DNA of 64,000 bases, taken from Inonotus obliquus (taxonomy: Eukaryota; Basidiomycota; Agaricomycetes; Hymenochaetales; Hymenochaetaceae). Of this stretch, positions 10,479-23,200 are shown piece after piece; the first letter of the stretch is position 1; every line of letters begins with the position of its first letter. The notes under the pieces were generated by a model. It was not told the DNA's origin, made no database searches, and saw nothing but the letters and a program-made list of their open reading frames with translations. The DNA lies in contig JAJHTX010000001.1 of the NCBI GenBank assembly GCA_032164295.1, positions 3,100,001-3,164,000 on the forward strand. The letters run 5' to 3'. A program made the translations under genes and the position numbers.

Positions 10479-12940
10479 ATGTCAGACCCCGATAACAATA
10501 TTCAGCTCGCCTCAACTATAGCAGCATCTAGACACCGTCGCAAAAATAAGAATAAAACCTCTCGTTCAGCCTCTCCAGAACCGAATCTCAAATCTATGTC
10601 GAGAAATAATAAACACGCCTTGACTTCTTCGATAGAATTAGAAGGTATACATATTCCGCCGCGAACACCCAGGGGTGGTTATGGCTCCGATAATGAGGAT
10701 GCAGTGGACGAAGTTGAACTTGGTCTTTTGAATGGCGATGAGCGTAGGACCTCGGTGGATGACGTAGACAGACGAGGCAAGCCAAAACCTGGTGTATCCG
10801 CTAAGGACAAGCGTGGCATGGCACTACTTATCGTTTTATGTGAGTCGATGCCGTTTTGTGCTTCATATACCAAACTAACCAGCTTTTTGAAGATCTCATC
10901 CAAGGTGTACCAGTACGTTGATCCTTCGCTTCGCTCACGAGCGCCGTTATTAACTTTTCTCGTTGCTCAGCTTGGCCTTGCCTTGGGATCCGTTCCTTTC
11001 CTTTTGCGAGAACATCTATCATACTCCCAACTTGGGACATTCGCTTTGGCAGGATACCCATACTCGTTGAAATTACTTTGGTCACCTATAGTCGACTCAT
11101 TCTTTTTTGCAAACGTGGGCAGGAGGAAATCATGGATCATACCCATGCAGCTCATTATTGGAACTTTAATGCTCTGGATAGCAAACCATGTGGAAGTGCT
11201 TTTGGAGACGGTGCGTATAATATGAATGGAAGATAGGAAAAGTTTCTTATCTTATCGTTTTACAGCCGGCTGAAAACATCAATAAACTCACTTTCATTTT
11301 TACTTCGCTCGTTTTCCTATCTGCAACTCAAGGTAAGTTTTCATTCAAATGGTGAACTTCCATTGCTGACTAATGCGACAGACATTGCCGTCGATGGCTG
11401 GGCCCTTACGCTTCTGTCCCCTGAAAACCTGTCCTACGCTTCTACATGCCAGACAATAGGTCTTAACACAGGATATTTCGCGTCGTTCACCGTTTTCCTT
11501 GCTCTCAATAGCGAGGCCTTTGCGTACGCTTCCCGAAACTTTCTTCTGATATCTTTACTTGATCTATCTTCAATAGGGCAAAATACGGTATCCCCGCACT
11601 TTCTTTACCGACATATTTGAAATTCTGGACCGTCGTTTGTTACTCTGTTACCATTTGGTTATTATTCGCGAAACGTGAGGATAAACCATCGCCGGAAGAC
11701 GAGGATATGGACCTTGTGAAGGTCTATCAAATAATTTGGCGTATATGCAAACTTCCACGTGAGTGGCATATGTTCAACATGTTCTTGCGGCTGAAATGAG
11801 CAATGGACTAATCCTTTCTAGATGTACAATCACTTCTGTTTCTGCATTTCGTTGCAAAAATCGGGTTCCAAGCAAATGAAGCGGTTACCTCACTCAAGCT
11901 GGTCGAGAAGGGATTAGAACGGGAAGATCTCAGTATTGCAGTGCTTATTGACTTTCCATGCCAAATTCTCGCGGGCTATCTCACTGCACGATGGTCCATG
12001 GGTGATAAGCCTTTACGTCCGTGGGTTTTGGCAGGCTGGGTACGTCTAGGATTTGCTGCGATTTGGACAATCATCGTTGCGAAGTTCCCGACACCACCGA
12101 TTGGGTACTCGTATTTCGCATTCCTCGTAGCAATGACTGTCCTGCAGGGATTCTCTGTGTACGTGTCCTTCCTGCGTAATCCATACTACACGACTAGAGT
12201 TCATTCTCATCGGGATTATACGTCATCCATAGGACAATCCAATTCGTGGGCATCAATGCTTTCCATACACGAGTATCGGACCCGCTCATCGGAGGAACGT
12301 ACATGACGGTGCGTTTCGGATTCGTTCACTGGATCTTGAATCCGGTGTATTCCTTCACTTTGAATCTATTCAAAAACCTAACTCGTGCAAATTGTAGCTC
12401 CTGAATACCTTCACAAACCTTGGCGGCACATGGCCTCGCTATTTCGTATTAAAGGGAGTTGATTTCTTCACAGTTGCCACTTGTAAGATCACCGAGGGTG
12501 GAAGTGAAACAATTCTCGAAGGTGTGTACTGTCACCTTGCTTCAGTCACAGTCAGATCCAGTGATCGTGAAAGCTGACGGTCTCTTCCATTACTCATTAC
12601 ATCCTTCCATCCGTCCCATCTATCAAAAAAATTGCCACGCCACGTAATCAGCTACCGAATGTGTATCAGACCACGGTAAAGCGCATTGCGCGGATTTGGG
12701 AGGGACGTGCGAAACGGATCGCGACGGATATTATATCGTTTCAATCATATGCTTTTTACTTGGGGCAATCATCCTAATCGGATTCGCAATACCAACGGCA
12801 AGACGTTTACAATGTAAGCACCATGCTTCGTTCACAATCGGAAGTTTGGGCCTGTCTTACTTATGAGCGATCATTTTCTCCCATTCTATCTTATAGCGTT
12901 ACCCACGAGTAGATGGCGCGTTAGCTCGACGGGAATGTGA
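10479..12940 (+). CDS. acetyl-CoA transporter, SLC33/AT-1 type (major facilitator superfamily)
   Basis: Eleven exons (10479-10839, 10893-10912, 10971-11210, 11266-11332, 11382-11523, 11577-11758, 11822-12158, 12233-12308, 12398-12521, 12652-12813, 12897-12940) encode 584 aa. After a ~110-residue hydrophilic N-terminus the first membrane helix reads LLIVLYLIQGVPLGLALGSV. Family hallmarks are LLWSPIVDSFFFANVGRRKSWIIP, the helix ending SATQ-DIAVDGWALTLL, KLVEKGLEREDL and LLNTFTNLGGTWPRYF. A luminal Cys-rich loop (CVSDHGKAHCADLGGTC) precedes the last helix, as in AT-1. The family moves acetyl-CoA across the ER/Golgi membrane for lumenal acetylation. One exon is only 20 nt. An upstream in-frame TTG is not used here; ATG 10479 is preferred. 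Confidence 0.92.
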
Positions 12941-14418
12941 TATGACACGAGACTAGAAGCTCGTGCTGAGACTGGTGCAAAGTGCTATCGAGAAATATTA
13001 ATGATCGCTTTCAGATTATTACAGTATTTATATATCAGTAATTATAGCACGTAGCACGGCGCACTTAATATTTACATGCTACATGCTTCTGGTCCAACCT
13101 AGGTCTGTCGGTGAAGGTAGTTAAAGGAAGGAGTAGGACTAGTGCGAAATCGGACCGTCTGCGGTGTGATATATGCTCCATCGCTCCAACATTTTGTTGG
13201 ATACAACTAACCCACAGCGGAATTGTATTCATCAATGCAGGCCAATCCAATTGCGAATGTATGAAGCGCCGATAATAAGTATTAATGGAGTTTCTTGTCT
13301 GGCGCTCGTATGTCATTAGCATTGAAAAACTGCTGATCATGGGAAGTGCAGAATCCGTGAGAAATCCAAGAACTCCTCGATGATACTGGTTGGCATGCTA
13401 TGAGCCATCAAAAATGAATAGCTCGAACGTGAGTAGAACGCGAAATACCTGGCAACGAACGCACATATTCTATAAGTTAAAGTTATAGGGACAGGGACAG
13501 ACCCCTATCTACACCGTGGGAAACTGCGGATACAAGTGAATTTCTTCTGTTCGTGCCGGCCCCGCAGTGACCGGCAACTAACCGCCCATCTCTCAAAGGC
13601 TGCGATCAGCCTGCGGAACTCTCAATCTATCCCTTCGAACGCGCATGAATGTCCGACTATGTCCGATTGCTTTTCTTGCTGGTTGTGAGGTTCTTGGCCA
13701 ATGAGCGGATGTGTGTGACACGGGAATGATTCCTTTTGGAGGGAAGGGAGGAAGAAATGATGGGTTGATGCGTACGCGTTGCAATGCCGAGAATTGCTGT
13801 CTTCGAGCGCTATGGCTGAGCGAGAGTGAGCGTTGATGATGTGAATGTTTGAAGTGTCTGGGTACTTGTCTTTTATTGACTCATGCTCCTAGGTCCTCGT
13901 CCGATGCAGTCGCACTACCATCGATTGACGCTGCCGACTGAGTTGCGTATGTATTTCTGTGTGACAAATCCGTAACGGTGATCTCAAAGCAGGCTGATAA
14001 ATCATCATTGATGGGTTGATCAGATCAGATCAGATCCTTCACTCAACACAAGGACTTCCCTCGGCACTTCCGAAATTGGCTAGATGGCCGCGGGCGTAAC
14101 ACGCAAACAGTACGGCAGTGCGGTACCGGCGTCTCTTCCGTGTACTTACCCAACACTGCGCATTTCGCAGCAGCAAACATATATAGGCATACCATCCTCC
14201 CTCCCTTCGTTCCAATATACATCCCGGATGAGATAGCTCCCCTAACAACCCCTTACCCCCGCAGGGATACTCACTATCGTATACGGAGTTCATTGTTCCA
14301 CCCCTGAATCATCTACTCATTGCCTCGCGTCTACACGCCAGTCAGACTCATTGTCGCCTCGCCACACACTTTAACATTAACCTGTGTCGCTAAACACCCC
14401 TCTTCTCTTTCTGTACTT
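12941..14418. other. 1.5-kb intergenic stretch; nothing recognised
   Basis: No frame here resembles a known family and I found no tRNA or 5S-like fold. A short GATCA-type tandem lies at 14017-14036. The last ~120 bp before 14419 is C/T-rich and probably the leader of the next gene. Confidence 0.5.
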
Positions 14419-15165
14419 ATGCTTTCACTAAAGTCCTCAAGAGGCTCAGCCCCGCCACCGCCTCCCGGTTTCCCGCGCATATATGAACTCATGCGTGTAT
14501 TCCTTCGCCGACGCGATGCTCCTTGGGAGGTTGTGGATCACAAGAGTGTTCAACCCGTACCAACGTTCTTTGATGATGAAGGTTAGTTCTATTATCTATT
14601 CTATGCTGTGAACCCTACAGTAGCGTCTGAGCGTCTTAGCATCATGCTTCGCTTCTTTGATCATCACAGTTACATCATGTATCATATACTGACATCAAGT
14701 TTCTTCTTAGATGTTGATATTCTAAAGGTGTCCTCTGGAGAAACGCGAGGCACTTACGTATTCGAGTTGCATGCAAGTTCCGCGAACAAGCGATCTGGTC
14801 GGCTTAGTGGACGAACAACACGTTCAGAGATGCTATTCGACAGCGAGCATCGACGAAAGGCACTCATTTTCGCTCGCCAACAACTGCTTTCGGAAGTTGC
14901 AAAGAAGGATTGCAACGTGCTATTACTCGAAGGGTACGTACATGCCTTCCCTCATTACCTCAATGCTAATTTTGCTCATGACTCATGACTCATTATTTTG
15001 CTTTCTTCCCTTGCAACTTGAAACAGATGGCGTCTTACAGTCCTCCGAAAGGGAAAACGCGTAAGGATTGAAGTGCAATATAACGGTCGTGGTGCACTTG
15101 CGGCCGGGAAACCAGACCTTGTACAACGGCAACCCCCTTTCATCGAGCTCTTAGCGCGGCCATAA
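14419..15165 (+). CDS. small uncharacterised protein of basidiomycete type
   Basis: Exons 14419-14581, 14711-14933 and 15027-15165 encode 174 aa, with phase preserved. Visible features are a short PPPPPGFPR stretch near the start, a middle segment with RRKALIFARQQLLSEVAKK (amphipathic helix) and NVLLLEGWRLTVLRKGKRVR, where two strands flank a basic turn. The end is PPFIELLARP. I recall similar short proteins with a WxLTLxRxGKxxR signature only from mushroom-forming fungi, but I know no function. There is no signal peptide or membrane helix. Intron 1 (129 nt) is longer than is usual in this window. An upstream in-frame ATG at 14320 exists, but the stretch it adds has no recognisable character. 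Confidence 0.62.
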
Positions 15166-16224
15166 TCAGTCCAGAAGCTGCATGCAGCAGGAAATTATCT
15201 ACGGCTTATCGGCGTCTTACACTTGGCATTCCCCTATGCTTCCTTCCATCATAACGTTGCACCGTGATGCATCATGACGAAATCCCACTGGGATACTTCT
15301 CAACACAGCGGAACATTGGCTTTGATGGCATCTTTCGTGGGGTGGGTTCTTCGATCTCGCACAAGAAAAATACGTGGAAGTCGACGGTGCTTGTCAGGAA
15401 CGTTTCCTCGGTCGTTATGACGTTTCCTCCATCGATCTCGGCTCGCTCACTACAAGTCAAAACATTTACGGGCGCAGGTGTTCGATGCTACCTTTGATAT
15501 TGATTGCTATGATCGTCGCGAAGGCGTCAAACTGTTTCTGCTTTCCGTCCCAACAACTTGCAAAGGCCGAGTGGTAATCTCGACTCAACAGCCTCACACA
15601 TTCCACGTTCCCCTTTTCTCATATGCTGTTCTCAACGAGACGGTGGTTTCCTTTTTCGGTCCTAAATTATTACTTTCGTTTTTCGTGTTTTCGAGGGAGG
15701 CGCTTTGCTGGTGTTTTTCTCTTTTAGTTATCGAGGTCCCTGCTTTATGCTTTCCTACTTTCTTACTTTCGCTTTTTCAACTCTGCAGGTCGTCGTATCG
15801 TAGCTTATAACTTAGTTGCACCAATTGGGCTCTTTCTTTCTTTCGCTCTTTCTGCTCTTTCAAGTTTCTCTTTCGACGGCGCGTCAAGCTCTGCCGAACC
15901 CAACGTGTTTTTGTAATTTGTATTTCTGAACTTCCCACCTAGACGTGTTTCATGGCTTTCTATTTCTCATTTCCTTTCCTTCATGTACAATAATAAGCAA
16001 TGATGTAAAGTAGCGTAGTGTAGAGAGTAGATCTGGAGATGGAATCAATAATATTGTACTGTACGATATACTGAAGCTGTTACAAGCCCAATCCCAAGCA
16101 ATATCAATGTCCATTATTGTGTAGATTATTAATTATCGATCCACGAATCGGATTCGGATCGTACTTCAGGAACCCTACTCGTGTATCCCTACTCGTAAAC
16201 GGATGGAAGTCTCACGAGCGAATC

Positions 16225-16284
16225 TCGGACTCGGACTTGGACTCGGACTCGGACTCGGACTCGCGGGACTTGCGGGACTTGCGG
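16225..16284. repeat. imperfect GGACTC / GGGACTTGC short tandem repeats
   Basis: About six copies of a hexamer GGACTC (one variant GGACTT) are followed by two copies of a nine-mer gcgggactt. Typical slippage-generated simple sequence. Confidence 0.85.
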
Positions 16285-16536
16285 AATCGCACTGAAATCG
16301 CATTTGGATTCGAGGGGTTGGCCCGGACTCGGGAAGAATGAAGAAAGAATGAAGAATGACTAACGTAAGCCTGACATGTTTGAACCCAACCATTCTGTAT
16401 GTATCTTGTGTACTCATATCTCGTCTCATATCTCGTCTCGTCTCATGCAATGGTAGTAGAAAAGTACCAATCCCGCTGACTACTGACTACTGACTACTAG
16501 TAGTACGCCTGAGTCCTGAGTCCTGACTGACTTGTG

Positions 16537-16550
16537 CCCCCCCCCCCCCC
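16537..16550. repeat. 14-nt poly-C run
   Basis: Fourteen consecutive C residues in intergenic DNA; the length may be unreliable in assemblies. Confidence 0.9.
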
Positions 16551-17312
16551 TCCATTTGAGCAATCCGCTATCCACAATCCTCAATCCACAATCCTCAATC
16601 CGACTGGTGGCCTCCTTCTAGACCTATACCTATACCTAGACTATCTGATCGGACGTGTCAGAAAGCAGGAGGCAGGAGGATGACGGAGATGGAGAATCGA
16701 GATGGAAGAAGGGGAAGGAGAGGGATTGAGGATTCAATTATGGTGCATAGTGCATTGATAGATAAGAAATAGATAAGTTAATTAGGATGGATTACTATAA
16801 GTACCGATGACTAGGATCGACTAGGAGTCGGACGGATGAACGAAGAGCGAATGAATGAAGGTCTCGCCTTCCATGAGAGGACACGAGACGGAAGGAGGAC
16901 ACCAGTTCCGTCATCAGTCAACATGATCGGGTTGTTCGTCAGTCGTCAGCCTGTGGTGCCTGATTCCGTCCCGAATTCCTTATTCAATAATCAAGACATA
17001 ATATAGTTGATTATTTGGCATAGTACGTACGTTCAGCTGTGGACATTGCATGTAGGCATAAGGAATGAATGGAAGCAAGAAGTTATTGGTAATCGGTGAT
17101 AAGTAATGACATGGGAGGTAAAGTCACTTGGGCTAGCTTGGGCTGCGGTCAGTTAAAAGACGTACTACCACAAACCAGTAGGGGTTAGTTCACATTGACT
17201 CGGAACAACTGAACAATTGAACGACTGAGTGGGATTGAACGGGCGTATAGGTATTCCGAGTAATCCGAAATCGTAGATTACATTCACCACGTTCAAAATC
17301 AAAGTCAACGAT

Positions 17313-18678
17313 CTAAAGGACATCTTTGATTATCCTACTCTCTTTACGCAACGCGTATCCCGTCCAGGACTAATCACAATCTCGTAAATAAAGCTGAATG
17401 TAAGAGTTTGGGCGAAGAAAGAACACATACCTCATCATATAACCCAACTCTCTCACTCTGAACACCTAAAATCCTCAAACCAAGCCATAAAATCCCCGCA
17501 GTCATTCCACTCCCACAACTTGTGATAACCGATCTTTTACCCTCCAATACGTCTTGAGCGTTTTTCTCTCCTATGGCGTTCACAAGAGCCTTTCGGATCC
17601 CTTCAGGTGGGAGGAATGTCGTGTAGGTCCCAGTCCCACCTGAGGGAGAGTTAATAGAGTTAGTTTGTAAGAATGTGTTGAAGGGAAGTGAGAATGTGTG
17701 AGGGATGTGCCCTGATGAAAGACCCGCACGAGGTTCGGGATCTTGACCTGTGAATCTAGGGAGTCGATTAGAGATGTGGTCGATATCACATTTGGGCCAG
17801 AGGTCACAAACCTTCCTTTCGGTCGGGCATCGACCACCAGAGCGGCCTTAGTGTTTGCCGAAGGATCAAGTTCGGCATTTGAAACAATTTGTTCGTAGCC
17901 TACGCCGAAAGAACACAGCAAGGATAAGCAAGTTGGAGTTTCAAACTTAGAAAAGCAGACGAACTTTTCACAATTTCCGAGTCGTAACTCGGTATTGGAT
18001 ACTTCACATCCTCACTTTGGTTACTACTAATTCCGGATTCCTGTTCAGTTGTCTTCTCAAGTCTTAAACCTTCTGCTTCCCATTGCGGTAGTCCGCCATC
18101 AAGTACGCTCGAGTTAGTATGCCCAAAGGCGCGGAACATGAAGAGTGCACGGGGAGCACTGAATATCCCATGTGAATCGTACCTACATCAGTGGTCTTGT
18201 CAACACTAAATGTTTGCCGAGGAAAAAGAAATACAAACTCACAACACGACATGAGTGTCTGGCGCTATTCCGAAAGTCTCTAAGTACGTAGGACACAGAT
18301 TGAGCTTACTTAAAAGACGCGAGTACGTTGCTCCTCACCACAAGTCTTCGCAAAACGTTCCGGACTAGGCATCATATGCTTAAGTCCCAACTCATGCGGA
18401 CTCGCAACTTCGTCGAGGTCAAAAAAGAGCGCTCCAGGTAGACGTTTCAGCTTAAACTCCTCATTCGCACGACGCGGAGAATTGGGCATGTGCCAACTTG
18501 CGTCCAACGTTACGATTTTTTTAGTAGAGCTGGTAGTAGTTAGCCTGAGAGCGGATGCAAGTTCGCTTGGTGTCAAGAGGAACGGTACAGAAGATTTGGA
18601 CGACATCCTGCGTTTGGTTAGTGATAATGGAGTTGAACGGACGAAAGAGAGGCGATATATAGGGAGAAGAGAGACCAT
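17313..18678 (-). CDS. 3-mercaptopyruvate / thiosulfate sulfurtransferase (two-domain rhodanese)
   Basis: Six exons on the minus strand (18678-18339, 18279-18243, 18182-17965, 17899-17812, 17755-17431, 17369-17313) encode 354 aa. Domain 1 shows VTLDASWHMPNSPRRANEEF, PGALFFDLDEVASP, HMMPSPERF, then VVLYDSHGIFSAPRALFMFR and VLDGGLPQWEAEGL. Domain 2 has VVDARPKGRFTGQDPEPRAG, the inter-block SGHIPHSFSLPF and the catalytic loop CGSGMTA with the sulfur-carrying cysteine. The final exon gives SWTGYALRKE, close to the usual SWTEW ending. Mercaptopyruvate enzymes usually have CGSGVTA, so that activity is favoured over a thiosulfate-specific rhodanese. The first ~25 residues (MVSLLPIYRLSFVRSTPLS) look like a mitochondrial presequence; the internal ATG at MSSKSS would give a cytosolic form. 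Confidence 0.9.
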
Positions 18679-19057
18679 TGTTATCGAAGCAGCGATGGCA
18701 TGCTGACTGACTGAAGCAGAGACGCACTCAGTGTGACCGCGCGAGTCATGTATACGGTGCTTTTGATTAATCCTACGACTTTATGAGGAGAAGCCGAACG
18801 ATTACAGTGTAATATGTTTATCGATTTTCTTGCTCAATTCTACAAAAAAAAACTAGATAGATTTTCGGACTCACATATAACTGGATGCTGATGTCAGATG
18901 TATTTGTAAGAGATCTTCGTGCCACGTGTCGAAGTTCAAAAAATTTGAAGTTGATTCCGAGTCAGTAGGCGAGGGTTTGGTTTGTCCTTGTTCACAGTGT
19001 CTTTCTGTTCGAGCTCTATTTCTTTTCTTTCCCTGTTGTTTTCTATCCGTGTACAAT
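18679..19057. promoter_or_regulatory. divergent promoter region between the sulfurtransferase and the zinc-finger gene
   Basis: The 379 bp between two outward-facing starts must serve both genes. The part next to 19058 is T-rich. I see no specific site I would name. Confidence 0.45.
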
Positions 19058-19454
19058 ATGGGAAACGTATGGCCGTCCAATCAAAGAAAATTACAATATC
19101 ATCGACACTGACACGGGACTTCTCAGGGTGCGAAGGCGGCGCAACGACGTGAACGAGCAGACAAGGGGGCAAAGTCCGCCAAGAGCCAGCTCAAGGTCAA
19201 CGAAGCGGCAAAGACCATTCAATGCAAAGTTTGCAAACACGCTTTTGTATGAATTTTATACTTTCTTGAGGAAAGCATTGATGACATGACGTGTCTTTTC
19301 CCTTCTCACAGATGCTAACAACGCGGCCACCGCAGTGAGTTGACCGCTTTTTCGAAAGCAATAATTCCAACAGTTTCTGACTGCATGATGCGAAAGGCTT
19401 ATTGAACATGCTCAGAATAAGCACAAGAAAACGAAGGAGGAGTGCTTCGACTGA
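19058..19454 (+). CDS. small SERF-like / At2g23090-type zinc-finger protein
   Basis: Four exons (19058-19066, 19127-19246, 19312-19334, 19397-19454) encode 69 aa. The first exon is only 9 nt (MGN). The N-terminus MGNGAKAAQRRERADKGAK matches the basic SERF-like half. The C-terminal half holds a C2H2-like finger: CKVC, then HAFMLTTRPPQLIEHAQNKH, ending KEECFD. Length and layout match the conserved eukaryotic family of ~70-80 residues. Its role is poorly defined. The gene faces Tim10, with about 200 bp between the two 3' ends. Confidence 0.9.
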
Positions 19455-19660
19455 CGAGGGTCTGTGAGGTGCTGCGTGTATTGTCGCACGGTGGACTTCG
19501 TGTCCCGCTTCATTCTCTGTTGTCTACGGTGCATGTTTCTTTTGGGAATTATAGAGTGCGTAGAATGCGTAAAGTATTGCTGAGCTCTGGTGTGTATGTG
19601 GTAAGGGTGGTCGTGAGGCCATGGAAGACGAGAACAGCGAAGAACTTTGGTCCGTTAACG

Positions 19661-20075
19661 TCATAGCGATGTGAACGAACTTCCAGCTCCTCCTCCCTGT
19701 GCATTTGCCCCCATCTGTTGCATTCTTTCCCCCACCTTCTTGTTAACTTCGAAGAATTTCGCAACGCAACGATCCACGCATACGCTCTCGCCCTTGCTAA
19801 GATCCGCTTCGGTGAAACGTTGACTAATACATTTCGTGTAACATGTCCTAGACGCGTGCCAGTTAGTGCATGGAAGTAATTTCGATAGGGAGATTGCTAA
19901 CGAAACCAGACGGTTGAACATGTCCGTGATCATGTCGAGTCTGCCAAAATTGTCAGTAAAGCGCTGGATAGGAACAAAAAGAAAAGAACACAGACTCAGC
20001 AGTAGCAAGCTCAATCCTCTCCGGGTTGACGCTTCCCGTGGGAGGAGCCGAAGGTGAGCCTCGAAGGAATGACAT
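19661..20075 (-). CDS. TIM10: Tim10, small chaperone of the mitochondrial intermembrane space
   Basis: Three exons on the minus strand (20075-19996, 19940-19902, 19847-19661) encode 101 aa. The twin CX3C motifs that form the disulfide-bonded helical hairpin are present: CYTKC and CVDRC. Between them lies [20 protein letters not shown] and after them [16 protein letters not shown], diagnostic of Tim10 rather than Tim8, 9 or 13. With Tim9 it forms the hexamer that escorts hydrophobic precursors across the intermembrane space. The C-terminus is Gly/Ser-rich, as in other fungi. The donor of intron 1 is GTCTGT, which is less common but required by the frame. Confidence 0.94.
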
Positions 20076-20238
20076 TGTTAAGGCAGGAATGGCGAGAAGT
20101 AGAGTAGATAAAGAACGCGACGAAAACACGATTCCAAAGCTGCACGTGATGGAAAACGTTGTCAATCAACGTCGATCCTTTCAAAGTTTTCTTGACCAGG
20201 CATTCATCTGTAACAAATTCGTGTTCTCTCGCATTTAA

Positions 20239-23200
20239 ATGCCAGTTGCGACTCCGGAAGCCCAGCAAGCGCACGCTACCTCTGCAAGTGCGGATGCCTT
20301 AGCTGTACATCGCTGCAGATTTGTAGATTATTCTCCCGCTGCAATTACTGCCATCGCTTTTCCTCCACTTGTTCTTCCAACTCTATACAATTCGAGACCT
20401 AGACAGGCTCGGCGAAGGAGGAAAGGGATATTTGGACCGCTTGCTGTTGGCCGATCAAATGGAAATATTGAACTATATGAGTGGGCAATTCCATCCGATC
20501 AGCAGGAGCATACTCTCAGTGCTCCCAAGGCATGGGTGTTGACCAAGGTACGTTCCATGAAAGTAAACATCCTAGAGGCCACTTCTTAACGCACTCTTTT
20601 AGATATTGTGCGGTCCGAACCCGTCCAAGGTCGACTCGCTAGTGTTTACATTGCGGCATCCTCGTCTTATTGGTTACAACGAGGTACCAACGATCGAGGA
20701 TCTCCGAATCTTTAGCGCAGGTGGTGGTAGTGAACTTGTAGAATGGGACATAGCATCTGGGACAGTATTCGTAAGTCGGATCTTCCATTCAACACTTTAG
20801 ATCTTTTTCCTTACGTGTTGCCCAGCGAACATTGAATTCTCAAGGTGGAGCGATTTGGAGTATGGCAGCTAACCCTTCAAGTACTCTGCTTGCGCTCGGC
20901 TGCGAAGACGGTTGTGTACGTTTAATTGATGTGTCTGTTGGTGAAATGTCGCATATTCGGAGGTTTGATCGCGCGAAATGTCGGATACTCAGTATTGGCT
21001 GGGGTCCGCCTGTACCACCTGCTCCGCAGAAGGGCGGGGAAGAGGGAGGTAGTGAAAGCGATGACGAGGACGAGTGGACGGATTCTTGGCTTGTCACTGG
21101 CGGATCGGATAGCAGCCTAAGAAGATGGGACGCAAAGACGGGGCGAGTCTTGGATAGAATGACTACGGACAAGGCTCGAGGAGAAAGGACACTGGTCTGG
21201 GCTGTTGGTGTTCTTGCGTACGCCGCATCTTCATTGCGTCTTTTCTCCTGACTGAAACTTTGCTTAGTGATGGAACTATTATTTCGGGAGATTCATTGGG
21301 AATCGTCAAGTTTTGGGATTCCCGAACAGGTACCCAACTTTCCAGCTTCTCGGCGCATGGTGCAGACATATTATGCATGGCTATTGGACCAGTAAGTTGC
21401 CCTTTTAATGACCAAGATTCCTCTTATGATAAAGTCGAATAGGATGGAAACTCGGTGTTCACGTCCGGCGTAGATCAGAAAGTCTGCTTGTTCACCCATG
21501 TTCAGATCTCCGACTCAGACAGAGCCGGAAGCTCAGCGCAGAAGACCAGGTCACGCTGGGTTCATTCCACTGCAAAAAGGATGCACTCGCATGATGTTCG
21601 AGCCCTTGCCGTCTGGCCACCTTACCTCCCTATAGCCTCATCGACACGCCCTACTCCCAACCCTTTCTCTAGCATCGCTCCTATTCTCGCATCAGGTGGG
21701 CTAGACGCTTCACTTGTTCTCGCTCCCTGCGCTACTGCAGGTTCGGCCGGTCAGCAGATAACCAATCCTCTAGCAACGAGTGTAGCATCGACATTTGAGG
21801 ATGCATATCATCGTAGAGTCGCGTACCCCACTGGTCTGCAGCCTGCAATATCGGTTGCTCGAAACGCTCGTCTGGTCGTATGCAGACGCGATACGAGCTT
21901 GGGTATCTGGCGGATAATAGGACGCGCCCGCGTTCCAAATGAGCTTGAATCCGACCCGCGTGCAGCTGACGCCATGGACGTTGATGCTCCGCCTCGTGCA
22001 CCAGATGGACCGACAGGGCAAGAGGCGGATGAATGTGATTATGAAAAGCTGCTTGACATGGAGCTTGATACAATGACGAATCTTTGCTCAAGCGCTGTAT
22101 CTGATGATGGACGATGGCTTGCGGTATCCGACGCTTACGAGATCAAAGTCTTTGAGCTACTCACAGAAAATGGAAGGATAAAACCCCGTCGAATCAAATC
22201 CTTCATGTCGATACTCTCTTCCTTCTTCTCCACGAATTCAAAATCGGGAAAGGAACCAGAGGGCGCGAGTGCTTTGGGTTTCACGCCAGATGGAGGACGC
22301 TTGGTGCTTGCTCTGTCGCGGACGGCACACGTGCTTGTCGTCGACCTAACGGAACGTTCCGCTGAGGGACGCCATGAACCGCGCGTTCTTAGGAAATTTG
22401 ACCATCATGCTCGACGTGGAGCGTTGTTTGCGAGTAGACGCGTCGTGAAAAGCATACCGGGCCGGCTGAATGGAGCTCCTATCGTTAATGGTGCTGCTCA
22501 CTCAAGTGCTTCAGAGGATACGGGGGATGAGAGTAATTCGGGGATAGAAGGCGAGAGTCCCGACCAGCAAGCAGAGCCAGAAGACGATTCGGAGGAAGAA
22601 GGTGACGAAGAACATGCTTCGATAGCTCGCATAGCTTTCAGCCCCGATGGACAATGGCTCGCCACGACAGACGATCATTACCGCACGCACATCTTCAGCC
22701 TCGATGCTGTACAGGTTAGTATGAACTACTGGATTCCCGGCCCATTTTTGCTGAACTGTCTCTGCTTTTCAGCACCATACCGCCCTTCCGACCTCTCCTG
22801 CCCTTGTAACTGCACTTGCCTTTTCACACCTTGCATCTTCCAGCCCCACCTCAGGTGCCACACTGCTAATTCTGGCGCACTCCGATTCCACTATAGGCGT
22901 GTTCGACGTTGAAGCACGTCGATTTGCGCCATGGGCTGCGCATCTCGCGCAACTCGAGCAACTCCCGCGACTCTGGACAAAGTTACACGACAGCGTACTT
23001 GGAATTACCATCGAGCCTCCATCTTCTCGCAAACTTGCACCACCTGCGCTAGTTGGCAAATCAGAGAGTGGCGTGGGTACACGACATGCATTATTCTGGG
23101 GCTCCACTTGGTTATGTCGTGTCTCTCTTGATGCACCAGTGGGATGGGGTGGATTTGTTGTTAAAAAACGGCGACGCGATGGCCATACTACACAGGCACC

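Larger units (their letters stand above)
15166..17312. other. 2.1-kb intergenic stretch with pyrimidine-rich and simple-sequence DNA
   Basis: Long T/C-rich tracts run from about 15600 to 15960, then AT-rich DNA, then simple repeats (see 16225-16284 and 16537-16550). Open frames at 15264-15497 and 15478-15810 overlap but lack family resemblance and convincing splice joins. From 16300 onwards I see only low-complexity purine-rich DNA. Confidence 0.5.
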
